From: Reyranella sp.
GTDB taxonomy: Bacteria > Pseudomonadota > Alphaproteobacteria > Reyranellales > Reyranellaceae
NCBI GenBank assembly: GCA_029946105.1
Contig: JAQSDW010000221.1
Coordinates: 46,552-110,551, forward strand
Length of the DNA: 64,000 nucleotides
Reading direction: 5' to 3'
Part shown: positions 18,394-31,755 of the stretch, one piece after another
Numbering within the stretch: position 1 is the first letter of the stretch
Layout: every line of letters begins with the position of its first letter
The notes under the pieces: generated by a model
What the model saw: only the letters and a program-made list of their open reading frames with translations
The model's database searches: none
What the model was told of the DNA's origin: nothing
Program-made: the position numbers and the translations under genes

Positions 18394-19401
18394 GTGTCCC
18401 CGTCCATCGATTCCCTCGACTTGCCCCCGTTCAAGCCACGTTTTCCATGGTGGGGAGCAGATCTTCAGACCATTGCCAACTAGTTGGCTGCGCCCCAGTC
18501 GGACCTCTCGCCACACAGCAGCGAGCGCGTGTGCTTTTCCATGGCCGATCGAACCGGCGACATTCTGCTGGGGATGGTCGACCACCCTGCGGAACTCGGC
18601 GCGGATCGGCCGTTGGTTATTCTTCTTCACGGTCTGACAGGCTGCGAGGACAGTACCTACATCCTGAGTGCGGCCCGTCATCTGCTGGATTGCGGTTATC
18701 GCGTGCTGCGACTGAACGTCCGCGGGGCTGGGCCGTCCCGACCTTATTGCGGCGAGCACTATCATGTCGGCCGCACCGCGGATTTCAGGCGCGTCCTCGG
18801 GCAGATTCCCGAGGAGCTGACGGACAATGGCATCGTCGCGGTCGGTTACTCGCTGGGCGGCGCCATGCTGCTGAAATATCTGGGCGAAGAAGGTTCTTTC
18901 TCGCCGTTGCGTGGTGCCGCCACGATCTGCGCACCGATCGATCTCGCGGGCACAGGCCTGCACATGCGCAAGCCGCGCAACTGGCTCTATCACGCCTACA
19001 TCCTGAACGGCATGAAGGCCGAAGCCCTTGCCACCGGCGCCACTATCTCGCCGGAGGAACGGGCGATCGTCCGGGCGGCGCGGACTGTCTGGGAATATGA
19101 CGAGCGTTTCATCGCGCCGCGTTACGGCTTTCGCGGCGCCGAGGACTGCTACGATCTCTGTGCCCCGATGCATTTCATGCCGGAGATCAGGGTGCCCACT
19201 ATGGTGTTGTCGGCAGGCGACGATCCGTGGATTCCGGTCGAGCACTACAGAGCGTTCAAATGGGCCGACAATCCGTGGCTGCTGCCCGTACTGCCACCGA
19301 CCGGCGGTCATATGGGTTTTCACGGCGATACAAGCCGGAAGCCCTGGTGCGATCTTGCGGTAGAGAAATTCGTCGAGCGAATTGCTACCATCGAGGCGTG
19401 A
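18394..19401 (+). pseudogene. YheT-like alpha/beta hydrolase, amber-interrupted copy
   Basis: First of a tandem pair of YheT-family hydrolases. Reading from the GTG at 18394 gives a normal family N-terminus (PPFKPRFPWWGADLQTIAN) up to an in-frame TAG at 18481-18483; translation resumes at once in the same frame and aligns gap-free with the intact paralogue next door. The catalytic region is unbroken: HGLTG, nucleophile GYSLGG, acid AGDDPWIP, His GGHMGF. A shorter protein could start at TTG 18484 or ATG 18541, but it would lack the first ~30-50 residues. Real nonsense mutation or a sequence error. Confidence 0.65.
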
Positions 19402-20375
19402 GCCTCGATTTCCCGCCCTTCCGTCCGCGCTTTCCCTGGTGGGGAGGCGATCTGCAGACCATGGCCAACCGTCTGCGCGGCGGCGCCGTCGACCTGACGC
19501 CTCATACCGGCGAGCGTCAGAGATTTTCACTCGCTGATGGCACCGGCGACACGCTGCTGGCCACGCTGCACCGTCCGGCGATGCCGAAGGCTGGCACACC
19601 GCTGGTGATGCTGATCCATGGCCTGACGGGGAGCGAGGACAGCCACTACATCCTGAGCCAGGCGCGGCTGCTGCTCGACCGAGGCCATCGCGTGCTGCGC
19701 CTCAACCTCCGCGGGGCGGGCCCGTCGCGGGCTTTGTGCGGCGGGCACTATTATGCCGGCCGCAGCCAGGATTTCCGGGCGCTGCTGGCGCTTCTGCCGG
19801 CCGAGCTAACACAGGACGGGTTGGTGGCCGTGGGCTATTCGCTGGGCGGGGCGATGCTGCTGAAGTACCTCGGCGAGGAGGGCGCCTCGTCGCCCCTGAA
19901 AGTCGCGGCCAGCGTCTGCGCCCCGATCGACCTTGCGATCACCTGCCGCAACATGATGCGGCCCCGCAACCGGATCTATCATCACCACCTTCTGAGTCAG
20001 ATGAAGATCGAGGCGACGGGCGAGGGGGCGGTGCTTTCCGCCGTCGAGCGCGAGGGGATCCTGAATTCACGCACGGTGTGGGAGTACGACGACGTCTTCA
20101 TCGCCCCGCGCTACGGTTTCGGCAGCGCGGAGAATTACTATGAACGCTGCAAGCCGCTGAGGTTCATGGGCGACATCCGCGTGCCAACCCTGATGCTGGC
20201 CGCAGGCGACGATCCCTGGATCCCGGACAACCTCTACCGCGACTACGACTGGGCGGCCAACAAGGTGCTCGTGCCGCTGCTGCCGGAGTCAGGCGGCCAT
20301 GTCGGCTTCCACGGCACCGCCAGCGGCCAGCCGTGGAGTGATGTCGTGATCGCGCGATTCCTCGAAGGTGGCTGA
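19398..20375 (+). CDS. YheT-like alpha/beta hydrolase, intact copy
   Basis: A 325-residue YheT-family alpha/beta hydrolase, paralogue of the preceding copy. The family N-terminus FRPRFPWWGGDLQT is followed by HGLTGSEDS, nucleophile Ser148 in GYSLGGAMLLKYLGEEG, acid AGDDPWIP and catalytic His in GGHVGF. The GTG at 19398 overlaps the stop of the previous copy by 4 bp (GTGA), so the duplication kept coupled translation. Cytoplasmic esterase-like; physiological substrate of the family is unsettled. Confidence 0.85.
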   Translation: MSLDFPPFRPRFPWWGGDLQTMANRLRGGAVDLTPHTGERQRFSLADGTGDTLLATLHRPAMPKAGTPLVMLIHGLTGSEDSHYILSQARLLLDRGHRVLRLNLRGAGPSRALCGGHYYAGRSQDFRALLALLPAELTQDGLVAVGYSLGGAMLLKYLGEEGASSPLKVAASVCAPIDLAITCRNMMRPRNRIYHHHLLSQMKIEATGEGAVLSAVEREGILNSRTVWEYDDVFIAPRYGFGSAENYYERCKPLRFMGDIRVPTLMLAAGDDPWIPDNLYRDYDWAANKVLVPLLPESGGHVGFHGTASGQPWSDVVIARFLEGG

Positions 20376-20376
20376 C

Positions 20377-20511
20377 ATGGAACCGATGACGATGATCGTG
20401 GGCGTTGCCTGTTCCCTGGTCGCCCTCGTCCTTGCCTGGCGAGCCTACCGCGGGGCGTCGGAAGAGCAGGAGAGGCGCAAACGCGAGGACAACGAACGCA
20501 ACAGGCGCTAG
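20377..20511 (+). CDS. Small membrane protein, 44 aa
   Basis: A short reading frame starting 1 nt after the YheT-like stop: an N-terminal hydrophobic helix (about residues 5-24, VGVACSLVALVLAW) followed by a highly charged Arg/Glu tail. That single-helix plus charged-tail pattern is typical of bacterial small membrane proteins. The last 4 bp overlap the convergent NUDIX gene. Function unknown; coding status inferred from composition and tight coupling. Confidence 0.5.
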   Translation: MEPMTMIVGVACSLVALVLAWRAYRGASEEQERRKREDNERNRR

Positions 20512-20996
20512 CTGAGGACGATCGGCGCCTCGGGGGGGCCGTCGTGCAGCAGGGCTTTCAGGCGAACGCCTAAATCGAGCGGCTCGAAGCGCTCAGACGA
20601 GGCTTCGATCTCTTGCGGCGTCCACCAGCGATGGCCACGCGTCCAGCTCCGTTCCTTCTCATCCAGACCGGATGTATCGATTGCGGTCGTGGCGCTGCGG
20701 GCGAGGAAGAAGCGCTCGCGGTGCAGGACATCCCTGCCGCGCCAGCTCATGTGCCGTTCGCGTGTCCAGACCCAGTGCACCTCGCCGGTGACAGCCAGGG
20801 CTGTCTCCTCGCGCGCCTCACGCACGGCGGCCTCTGCAAAATCCTCGCCGGGATCGACCATGCCGCCGATCATCACCCAGAAAGGATCGAAGAACGGGTT
20901 CGCCGGATCGAACACCTTTGGATCGTGGACGTTGAACAGGAAGAGGCGGTCCTGCGGATCGAGCAGGATCAGGCGGGCCGACGGACGCTCAATCAT
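20508..20996 (-). CDS. NUDIX hydrolase
   Basis: A 162-residue NUDIX protein. The catalytic box is exact: Gly45-x5-Glu51-x7-Arg59-Glu60-Ala-Arg-Glu63-Glu64. The preceding FDPFWVMIGG and the Trp-rich C-terminal half suit a nucleoside-diphosphate-X pyrophosphatase; Arg/Trp contacts for the substrate cannot be assigned. It ends 19 nt upstream of nothing on its own strand and is convergent with the 44-aa gene. Confidence 0.87.
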   Translation of the reverse strand: MIERPSARLILLDPQDRLFLFNVHDPKVFDPANPFFDPFWVMIGGMVDPGEDFAEAAVREAREETALAVTGEVHWVWTRERHMSWRGRDVLHRERFFLARSATTAIDTSGLDEKERSWTRGHRWWTPQEIEASSERFEPLDLGVRLKALLHDGPPEAPIVLS

Positions 20997-21018
20997 CCTT
21001 GGCGATCTTCTCGGGCGA

Positions 21019-25247
<4,229 letters not shown>

Positions 25248-25255
25248 GGCCTGCC

Positions 25256-25942
25256 GTGATCACGCTCTACGATCTTGCCTTCGAGGACGACCGCCGCCCG
25301 AGCCCTTTCTGCTGGCGCGCCAAGTTTGCGCTGGCGCACAAGGGTCTCGACTACACTAACGTCCCGATGGGCTTCACGGAGAAGGAGAAGATCGCCTTCG
25401 CCGATTCCAAGACCGTGCCGGTGATCAAGGACGGTGAAAAGCCGGTCAAGGACAGTTGGGCCATCGCCGTCCATCTCGACGAGATGTATCCGGAGAAGCT
25501 GCTGCTCAAGAGCGAGGTGGGTCGTGCCTTCGCGCGTTTCATCAACGGCTGGACCGACGTCGTGATCAACGGCGCGATCTTCCCGATGGTGATCGGCGAC
25601 CTCTATGACCGCGTGCGGCCGGAGGACAAGGGCTATATCGCCGAGTCGCGCGGCGCACGGCTCGGCACCAGGGATTTCACGTCGTTCCAGGCCGCGGCGC
25701 GTGAGAAGGGATTGCCGGCATTTCGCGCCGCGCTGGAGCCCGCGCGCCGAGCGCTGCGCGAGCAGATGTTCCTCTCCGGCGCCGAGCCCGCCTATCCCGA
25801 CTATATTCTCGCCGGCACCTTCATGTGGCCGCGCACTGTCAGTCCGCTCGAGCTGCTGGAGGCCGACGACCCGGTCCATGCCTGGCGCGAGCGCATGCTC
25901 GACCTGTTCGATGGTATGGCCCGCAAGGCGAAGGTGGCGTAG
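25256..25942 (+). CDS. Glutathione S-transferase family protein
   Basis: A 228-residue two-domain GST. The thioredoxin-like N-domain has RRPSPFCWRAKFAL (Ser/Cys active-site region) and the cis-Pro motif KTVPVIKDG; an all-helical C-domain follows. The SPFCWR start resembles the beta-etherase-like (LigE/LigF) branch, but that is only resemblance. GTG start at 25256, 8 nt after mmsB, so likely in the same transcript. Confidence 0.8.
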   Translation: MITLYDLAFEDDRRPSPFCWRAKFALAHKGLDYTNVPMGFTEKEKIAFADSKTVPVIKDGEKPVKDSWAIAVHLDEMYPEKLLLKSEVGRAFARFINGWTDVVINGAIFPMVIGDLYDRVRPEDKGYIAESRGARLGTRDFTSFQAAAREKGLPAFRAALEPARRALREQMFLSGAEPAYPDYILAGTFMWPRTVSPLELLEADDPVHAWRERMLDLFDGMARKAKVA

Positions 25943-25969
25943 AAGTCGCAGAGACCGAAGGAGAATTAC

Positions 25970-26461
25970 GTGCCGGATACCGACGCCAAGCCCTTCGATC
26001 CGGCCGAGCATCGCTTCGGGCCGGCCCATTGGTTCGAGGACCTCAAGGTCGGACAGAAATTCTACATCAACTCGCGCACCCAGACCGAGGCACTGTTCTC
26101 GGCCTTCCAGCTTGCGAGCGGTGACAACCACCCGATTCACTACGACCGCGAGTACTGCAAGGGCCTGGGCCATCGGGACATGCTGGCACACGGTCTGCAA
26201 GTCGCGATCCAGGGTGCGGCCGGCGGCGGTATCTTCCCGCATATCGTGGGTGAAGCGCTGATCGGCTTCCTCGAGCAGTCCTCGCGCTTCCTCAAGCCGG
26301 TCTATGTCGGCGACACGCTCTACCCGATGCTCGAGGTGACGGAGCTGAAACCTGGCCGCACCACCGGCGTCGCTGTCCTGAAGCTCACCATCCATAACCA
26401 GAAGGGCGAACTGGTGTGCGACGGCGCCCACAAGTACCTTATCAAGAAGCGGCCGCAATAA
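25970..26461 (+). CDS. MaoC-family dehydratase (hotdog fold)
   Basis: A 163-residue hotdog-fold protein with the R-hydratase motif: QLASGDNHPIHYDREYCK (Asp and His of the active site) followed by the LAHGLQVAIQGAAGG central helix. Such enzymes hydrate enoyl-CoA to (R)-3-hydroxyacyl-CoA. GTG start at 25970 with AAGGAG upstream. Between the GST and an ABM-domain gene; substrate unknown. Confidence 0.85.
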   Translation: MPDTDAKPFDPAEHRFGPAHWFEDLKVGQKFYINSRTQTEALFSAFQLASGDNHPIHYDREYCKGLGHRDMLAHGLQVAIQGAAGGGIFPHIVGEALIGFLEQSSRFLKPVYVGDTLYPMLEVTELKPGRTTGVAVLKLTIHNQKGELVCDGAHKYLIKKRPQ

Positions 26462-26477
26462 CTTTGGGAGCGAAACC

Positions 26478-26762
26478 ATGATCGGCGTCATCGCGAAACT
26501 GACGATCAAGCCCGGGACCAACGCCGACTTCGAGGCGACGATGAAGGCGCTGCAGGCCAAGGTTCATGCCGACGAGCCGGGCAACAAGCTCTATGCCCTG
26601 CACAAGACGACCGACGTTGATGTCTACGTCATGTTGGAACGTTACGACGACCAGGCGGCGCTGGACGGCCATCGCGCGGCACCACACTTCAAGGAACTCG
26701 GGCGCAAGCTCGGCGACTATCTCGCCGGTCGGCCCGATGTCCAGGTCATGCAGGAAGTCTGA
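26478..26762 (+). CDS. ABM-domain (quinol monooxygenase-like) protein
   Basis: A 94-residue ferredoxin-like ABM-domain protein: IAKLTIKPGTNADFEATM..., YALHKTTDVDVYVMLERYDDQAALDGHRAAPHF. The H-x-x-x-H/F pattern near the C-terminus is that of YgiN/HmoB-like proteins, which act on quinols or bind haem; small dimers. Strong GGGAG before the ATG. Likely co-transcribed with the MaoC gene 16 nt upstream. Confidence 0.85.
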   Translation: MIGVIAKLTIKPGTNADFEATMKALQAKVHADEPGNKLYALHKTTDVDVYVMLERYDDQAALDGHRAAPHFKELGRKLGDYLAGRPDVQVMQEV

Positions 26763-26831
26763 CGGTCGCGACGGCCAGATGGATCAGCCAGCGCGGACGG
26801 ATCTGATAGTGCCGGCGGATCGACGAGAGGG

Positions 26832-27902
26832 ATGATGGACGGCTTTTTCCACCGCCACACTAAACCCGGCACCGCGCCGGGTACCCTGTCGGGCCGCGCT
26901 CCAGTGGTCGACGAGGCCCTCGACTTCACCCTGGTCGAGTACACACCGGATGACGTCCAGGTTCTCCACGGCGTCGAGGTCGATGAGTGCCGCTTCCATC
27001 TCGGCACGCCCGGGCACACCTGGATCGATGTCGCCGGCCGTCCCAGTTCGGAGATGCTGCGCGACCTCGGCATGGCCTTCAACCTGCACCCGCTCGCACT
27101 CGAGGACGTGTTCCACGCCAACCAGAGGAGCAAGCTCGACCTCTACGAGGGCCAGGGCTTCATCGTCCTGAACGATCCGGCGTACGAGGATTGCGAGCTG
27201 AGAGGACGCCAGGTCAGCATCTTCTTCGGCGAGAACTACGTGATCTCCTTCCACGATCACAAGGCCGACATCTTCAAGGCGGTGCGCGATCGCCTTCAGA
27301 CCGCGGGCTCGCGACTGCGCACCTTTGACGTCGACTACCTCGTCTATGCACTCATCGATCTTGTCGTCGATCGCAAGTTCCCGCTGATCGAGGCACTGTC
27401 CAGTCATATCGAGGAGCTGGAAGAAGAGGCGCTCGGCCATCCGACCAAGGACACGCTGGCGCACATCCACCAGGCGCGGCGTGCGCTGGTGGCCTTCCAT
27501 CGCATCCAGTGGGCCGAGCGCGAGACGGTGCTGGCGGTGATGCGACCCGACGTGCCCTACATCATGCCAGAGACACGGACCTACCTGCGCGATTGCTTCG
27601 ACCATGCGGTGGCGGTGCTGGATCTCGTCGAGAGCTACCGCGAAATGACCAATGGCCTGATGGAAGTCTATCTCATGGATTCTTCCAATCGCATGGCAGA
27701 GGTCATGAAGACGATGGCGATCATCACCGTGTTCTTCATGCCGCTGAGCTTCCTGGCGGGGATCTACGGCATGAATTTCGAGCGCGATGCCGGCAACATG
27801 CCGGAGCTCGGCTGGAAGTACGGCTATGTTTTCTTCTGGGTGATGGTCGTCGTGATCGTGAGCGGCATCTTTTTCTGGCTGAAGCGCAAGCGCTGGATAT
27901 GA
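26832..27902 (+). CDS. corA: CorA-type magnesium transporter
   Basis: A 356-residue CorA-family Mg2+ channel. A large N-terminal cytoplasmic alpha/beta domain and long stalk helix lead to two C-terminal membrane helices with the signature YGMNF (GMN at 313-315) and the periplasmic loop MPELGW. GAGAGGG precedes the ATG at 26832. Homopentameric inner-membrane channel expected; Co2+ or Ni2+ transport is an alternative. Confidence 0.93.
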   Translation: MMDGFFHRHTKPGTAPGTLSGRAPVVDEALDFTLVEYTPDDVQVLHGVEVDECRFHLGTPGHTWIDVAGRPSSEMLRDLGMAFNLHPLALEDVFHANQRSKLDLYEGQGFIVLNDPAYEDCELRGRQVSIFFGENYVISFHDHKADIFKAVRDRLQTAGSRLRTFDVDYLVYALIDLVVDRKFPLIEALSSHIEELEEEALGHPTKDTLAHIHQARRALVAFHRIQWAERETVLAVMRPDVPYIMPETRTYLRDCFDHAVAVLDLVESYREMTNGLMEVYLMDSSNRMAEVMKTMAIITVFFMPLSFLAGIYGMNFERDAGNMPELGWKYGYVFFWVMVVVIVSGIFFWLKRKRWI

Positions 27903-27912
27903 GGAGGCTGCC

Positions 27913-28914
27913 GTGACTGGCACCCACAGGATTTTCGGCTCGGAATTGTCGCCCTATTCGGTGAAGGTCCGTTCCTTCTTTCGCTACAAGAATGTCGGCC
28001 ACGAATGGATCCTGCGGTCGCCGGCGGTGCAGGCCGAATTCCAGAAGTACGCCAAGCTGCCGCTGGTGCCGCTGGTCGTGACGCCGGACGGCGAGGGCAT
28101 CCAGGATTCGACGCCGATCCTCGAGCGCTTCGAGGCCTCGCACCGCGAGCCGTCCGTGACGCCTGAAGATCCCGCACTGGCCTTCGTCTCGGCGCTGCTG
28201 GAAGAGTACGGCGACGAGTGGGGCAATAAGTGGATGTTTCACTACCGCTGGCGCTATCAGCCCGATGTCTGGGCGACCGCCGAGCGCATCGCCGTGCAGA
28301 TGATGGCCCCGCAAGGCACCCTGGCGGTGGCGCAGGCACGGGCGGCCGTGGCCGAACGCATGACCGGCCGGCTGGGCTTCGTCGGCTCCAGCGACAAGAC
28401 GCAGCCGCTGATCGAAGCGTCGTTCAAGCACGCGCTCGAATTGCTCGACCGGCATCTGGCGACGCGGCCCTATCTCTTGGGCGGCCGCCCGGCGATGGCC
28501 GACTTCGGCCTGTGGGCCCAGCTTTACGAGGCCGCCACCGACCCGACACCCGGTTCGATCCTGCGGGCCTCGGCCGCCAACGTGATGGCCTGGGTCCAGC
28601 GCATGGTCTCGCCCAAGGCGGAGGGCCCGTTCGAAGCCTGGCCCGCCCTGGCGCCCACGCTGATGCCGCTGCTCAAGAAAGAGGTCGGGGCGCTCTTCCT
28701 GCCATGGTCGGTCGCCAATTCATCGGCCATTGCGGGCAACGCCAAGATCTTCGAGGTGGAGCTCGGCGGTACGGCGTGGTCGCAGGAGCCGCAGAAATAT
28801 CACGCGCGCTCGTTGGCCGAGATCCGGCGCAAGTATGCGACAGCCAAGGATGCGCCTAGTCTGGAGGCGATCCTGCGCGATAGCGGCTGTCTCGGCCCGC
28901 TAGCGCAGGCTTGA
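27913..28914 (+). CDS. Glutathione S-transferase-like protein, long form
   Basis: A 333-residue GST-superfamily protein, about 100 residues longer than usual. The N-domain begins with GSELSPYSVKVRSFFRYK (Ser/Tyr active site) and KLPLVPLVVTPDG; the C-domain has RPYLLGGRPAMADFGLWAQLY. The extra C-terminal 100 residues (KKEVGALFLPW onwards) are not a standard GST domain. GTG start at 27913, 10 nt after corA. Its 3' end overlaps the convergent TSUP gene by 15 bp. Confidence 0.8.
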   Translation: MTGTHRIFGSELSPYSVKVRSFFRYKNVGHEWILRSPAVQAEFQKYAKLPLVPLVVTPDGEGIQDSTPILERFEASHREPSVTPEDPALAFVSALLEEYGDEWGNKWMFHYRWRYQPDVWATAERIAVQMMAPQGTLAVAQARAAVAERMTGRLGFVGSSDKTQPLIEASFKHALELLDRHLATRPYLLGGRPAMADFGLWAQLYEAATDPTPGSILRASAANVMAWVQRMVSPKAEGPFEAWPALAPTLMPLLKKEVGALFLPWSVANSSAIAGNAKIFEVELGGTAWSQEPQKYHARSLAEIRRKYATAKDAPSLEAILRDSGCLGPLAQA

Positions 28915-29646
28915 GACGATCAGGGTCACACCCGACAGGCTCAGCAAACCAAGCACGATGCGGCGGAACTGCGCGTCATCGACCTTCTTGTAGAGCGCAA
29001 GGCCGATCCGCGCGCCGATCAGGGTGGTGGGCACGCAGATAGCCGCCCAGATGAAGAAGGTGCGGTCGAGGAAGCCCGCGATGCCGGCCGAGACCAGAGC
29101 GAGGAAGAGCACGCTCATGTTGAACGGCTGGTTCACGCCGCGTTGCTCGTCCTTGCCGAAGCCCCGCAGCTGCGCCCAGATCGCAGGCGCGGGGCCGCTG
29201 AGGCTCGCCATGCCGCCCATCACGCCGCCCGTGAAGCCGACAGCGGCGTCGGCGAGACGGCCGCCGCCGGTGACGATGGGTGGACGACGTACGAAGGCCA
29301 TCCAGGCGCTGTAGACGATCAGGAAGACACCGACGCCGACCTTGAGCGGGTTCGGCCGGACATGGTCGAGCAGCAACGTGCCGATCGGGACGCCGATGAT
29401 GCCGGCCGCCAGCATCGGCCAGAGACGCGACCAATGCACGCCGCTCCAGATGCGCGGCAGTGACTGAATGTGTCCGGTGACGCCACAGAGTGCGGTGAGG
29501 GGTGCGGCCGTGAGCGGCGACATGGCTTGCAGCCAGAAGCCCAGCGCCACCAGCGCGTAGCCGGTGCCGCTCAATCCGTTGACGAAGCCCGCCGCCAGCG
29601 CCCCGACGGCGACGATCGCGATGTCGCCGGTGGGCGGCAAGTCCAC
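28900..29646 (-). CDS. TSUP family (TauE/SafE) membrane protein
   Basis: A 248-residue polytopic permease with about eight hydrophobic helices in two repeats, marked by NGLSGTGYALVALG and the second-repeat GVMGGMASLSGPAPAIWAQLRG. TSUP proteins export or import organosulfonates, sulfite or other small organic anions. GTG start at 29646, 4 nt after gcdH; last gene of the minus operon. Confidence 0.85.
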   Translation of the reverse strand: MDLPPTGDIAIVAVGALAAGFVNGLSGTGYALVALGFWLQAMSPLTAAPLTALCGVTGHIQSLPRIWSGVHWSRLWPMLAAGIIGVPIGTLLLDHVRPNPLKVGVGVFLIVYSAWMAFVRRPPIVTGGGRLADAAVGFTGGVMGGMASLSGPAPAIWAQLRGFGKDEQRGVNQPFNMSVLFLALVSAGIAGFLDRTFFIWAAICVPTTLIGARIGLALYKKVDDAQFRRIVLGLLSLSGVTLIVSSLR

Positions 29647-29650
29647 CCGG

Positions 29651-30886
29651 TTATGCCCCGGAGGAGAAGGCCTGAATGCCGGTCATGGCGCGGCCGAGGA
29701 TCAGCGCGTGCACGTCGTGGGTGCCCTCATAGGTGTTCACGGCCTCGAGGTTCATGACGTGGCGAATCACGTGATACTCGTCCGACACGCCGTTGCCGCC
29801 GTGCATGTCGCGGGCCACGCGGGCGATGTCGAGCGCCTTGCCGCAGTTGTTGCGCTTGATCAGGGAGATCATCTCCGGCTGGGCGTGGCCCGCGTCTTTC
29901 AGGCGGCCGACGCGCACACATGCCTGCAGGCCGAGCGCAATCTCGGTCTGCATGTCGGCGAGCTTCTTCTGGATCAGCTGATTGGCGGCCAGCGGTCGGC
30001 CGAACTGCTTGCGGTCGAGCGTGTAGTTGCGCGCCTGCTTCCAGCAGAACTCGGCGGCGCCCATGGCGCCCCAGGCGATGCCGTAGCGCGCATTGTTGAG
30101 GCAGCCGAACGGACCGCCGAGGCCGGCGACGTTGGGCAGCATGTTTTCGACGGGGACCATGACCTCGTCCATCATGATGCCGCCGGTCACCGAGGCGCGC
30201 AGGCTGAACTTGCCCTCGATCTTGGGGGTCTCGAGGCCTTTCATGCCGCGTTCGAGGATGAAGCCGCGGATCGCGCCGCCGTCGAGCTTGGCCCAGATCA
30301 CCAGGACGTCGGCGATCGGCGAGTTGGTGATCCACATCTTGGAGCCCGAGACCTTATAGCCGCCGGGCACCGTCACGGCGCGGGTCTTCATGCCGCCGGG
30401 ATCGGAGCCGTGGTCGGGCTCGGTCAGGCCAAAGCAGCCGACCCATTCGCCGGTCGCGAGCTTGGGCAGGTACTTCATGCGCTGCTCTTCGGTGCCGTAG
30501 GCGTAGATCGGATGCATGACCAGCGAGGACTGCACGCTCATCGCCGAGCGGTAACCCGAATCGACACGCTCAACTTCACGCGCGACCAGGCCGTAGGTCG
30601 TGTAATTGGCGCCGGCGCAGCCGTATTTCTCCGGCAAGGTAGAGCCCAGCAGGCCGAGCGCGCCCATCTCGTTCATGATCTCACGGTGGAATTTCTCGTG
30701 CCGGTTGGCCTCCAGCACGCGCGTCATCAACTTGCCCTGGCAATAGTCGCGCGTGGCGTCGCGGATCGCGATCTCGTCCTCGGTGAGCTGGTCGTCGAGG
30801 AAGAACGGGTCCTCCCAATCGAACGGCTTGGCGTCGGAACTGATGCCCTTGGCGGCGCTCTTGATCGGTGTTGCGGCGGTGGCCAT
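29651..30886 (-). CDS. gcdH: Glutaryl-CoA dehydrogenase
   Basis: A 411-residue acyl-CoA dehydrogenase of the glutaryl-CoA type, which both dehydrogenates and decarboxylates glutaryl-CoA to crotonyl-CoA in lysine/tryptophan degradation. Features: [13 protein letters not shown] start, [27 protein letters not shown], and catalytic Glu387 in [17 protein letters not shown]. Start ATG at 30886, directly after AGGAGAAG; a longer frame to 30940 adds an arginine-rich lead. Immediately downstream of an ABC importer, so that importer may bring in a dicarboxylate precursor. Confidence 0.93.
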   Translation of the reverse strand: MATAATPIKSAAKGISSDAKPFDWEDPFFLDDQLTEDEIAIRDATRDYCQGKLMTRVLEANRHEKFHREIMNEMGALGLLGSTLPEKYGCAGANYTTYGLVAREVERVDSGYRSAMSVQSSLVMHPIYAYGTEEQRMKYLPKLATGEWVGCFGLTEPDHGSDPGGMKTRAVTVPGGYKVSGSKMWITNSPIADVLVIWAKLDGGAIRGFILERGMKGLETPKIEGKFSLRASVTGGIMMDEVMVPVENMLPNVAGLGGPFGCLNNARYGIAWGAMGAAEFCWKQARNYTLDRKQFGRPLAANQLIQKKLADMQTEIALGLQACVRVGRLKDAGHAQPEMISLIKRNNCGKALDIARVARDMHGGNGVSDEYHVIRHVMNLEAVNTYEGTHDVHALILGRAMTGIQAFSSGA

Positions 30887-30917
30887 GTCTTCTCCTCGCT
30901 GTCTTCGCCGCGTCTTA

Positions 30918-31730
30918 TCAGCCGGCGGCAGTCGCGCCAACTGTCCTTCCGGTCAGCGTCCGGAAAATCTCCAGGTTGAGGCGGCCGAAAGCCTCGGTGG
31001 CCCTTAATTCGACGGTGCGGGGGCGCGGCAGGTCGATCCGCAGATCTGCCGCGATGCGGCCGGGGCGGGGCGACATCACCACCACACGGTCCGAGAGGAA
31101 CACGGCCTCGGGAATGGAATGGGTGACGAACACCACCGTCTTGCGCGCCTCGCGGGCAAGATCGTGTTCGCCCCAGATGCGCAGCAGTTCGAGCGCCATG
31201 TCGTCGCGGGTCATGGCGTCGAGCGCGCCGAACGGTTCGTCCATCAGCAGCAGCGGCGGGTCGAGCAGCAGGGCGCGGCAGAGCGAGGCGCGCTGCTGCA
31301 TGCCGCCGGAAAGCTCGCGCGGCAGCTTGTCGGCGAAACCGTGCAGCCCGGCCATTTCCAGCAGCTCGATGGCGCGGCCGCGCAGCGCGCCGGCGTCCTT
31401 GCCGGCGAGCTCGGCCGGCAGCAGCACGTTCTCCAGAATGGTCCGCCACTTGAGCAGGATCGGCGCCTGGAAGACCATGCCGATGTCGGGAATCGGCCGC
31501 GTCACCTCGCGACCGGCAACGGAGACCGTGCCGGCCGTGGCGGGTCGAAGTCCCGCCACGATCCGGAGCAAGGTGGATTTGCCGCAGCCGCTGGGGCCTA
31601 CCAGCGAGACGAACTCGCCGGCATCCACCGATAGCGAGATACGGGCGAGGGCTTCGACCGGGCCGCTCGCCGCCTCGTAGATCATGCCGACCTCGTCGAG
31701 GTCGATCAGCCTTTTGGTCACGCCAGACAC
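30918..31730 (-). CDS. ABC importer ATP-binding protein (NitT/TauT type)
   Basis: A 270-residue ABC ATPase. Walker [10 protein letters not shown] (45-53), signature LSGGMQQR (140-147), Walker B LLLMDEP (160-166) and the H-loop [16 protein letters not shown] are intact; the [10 protein letters not shown] segment is typical of the nitrate/taurine/aliphatic-sulfonate class. GTG start at 31730. Works with the permease and binding protein upstream. Confidence 0.9.
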   Translation of the reverse strand: MSGVTKRLIDLDEVGMIYEAASGPVEALARISLSVDAGEFVSLVGPSGCGKSTLLRIVAGLRPATAGTVSVAGREVTRPIPDIGMVFQAPILLKWRTILENVLLPAELAGKDAGALRGRAIELLEMAGLHGFADKLPRELSGGMQQRASLCRALLLDPPLLLMDEPFGALDAMTRDDMALELLRIWGEHDLAREARKTVVFVTHSIPEAVFLSDRVVVMSPRPGRIAADLRIDLPRPRTVELRATEAFGRLNLEIFRTLTGRTVGATAAG

Positions 31731-31755
31731 GCGAAGGTTGGATGCGAGTGCGACG

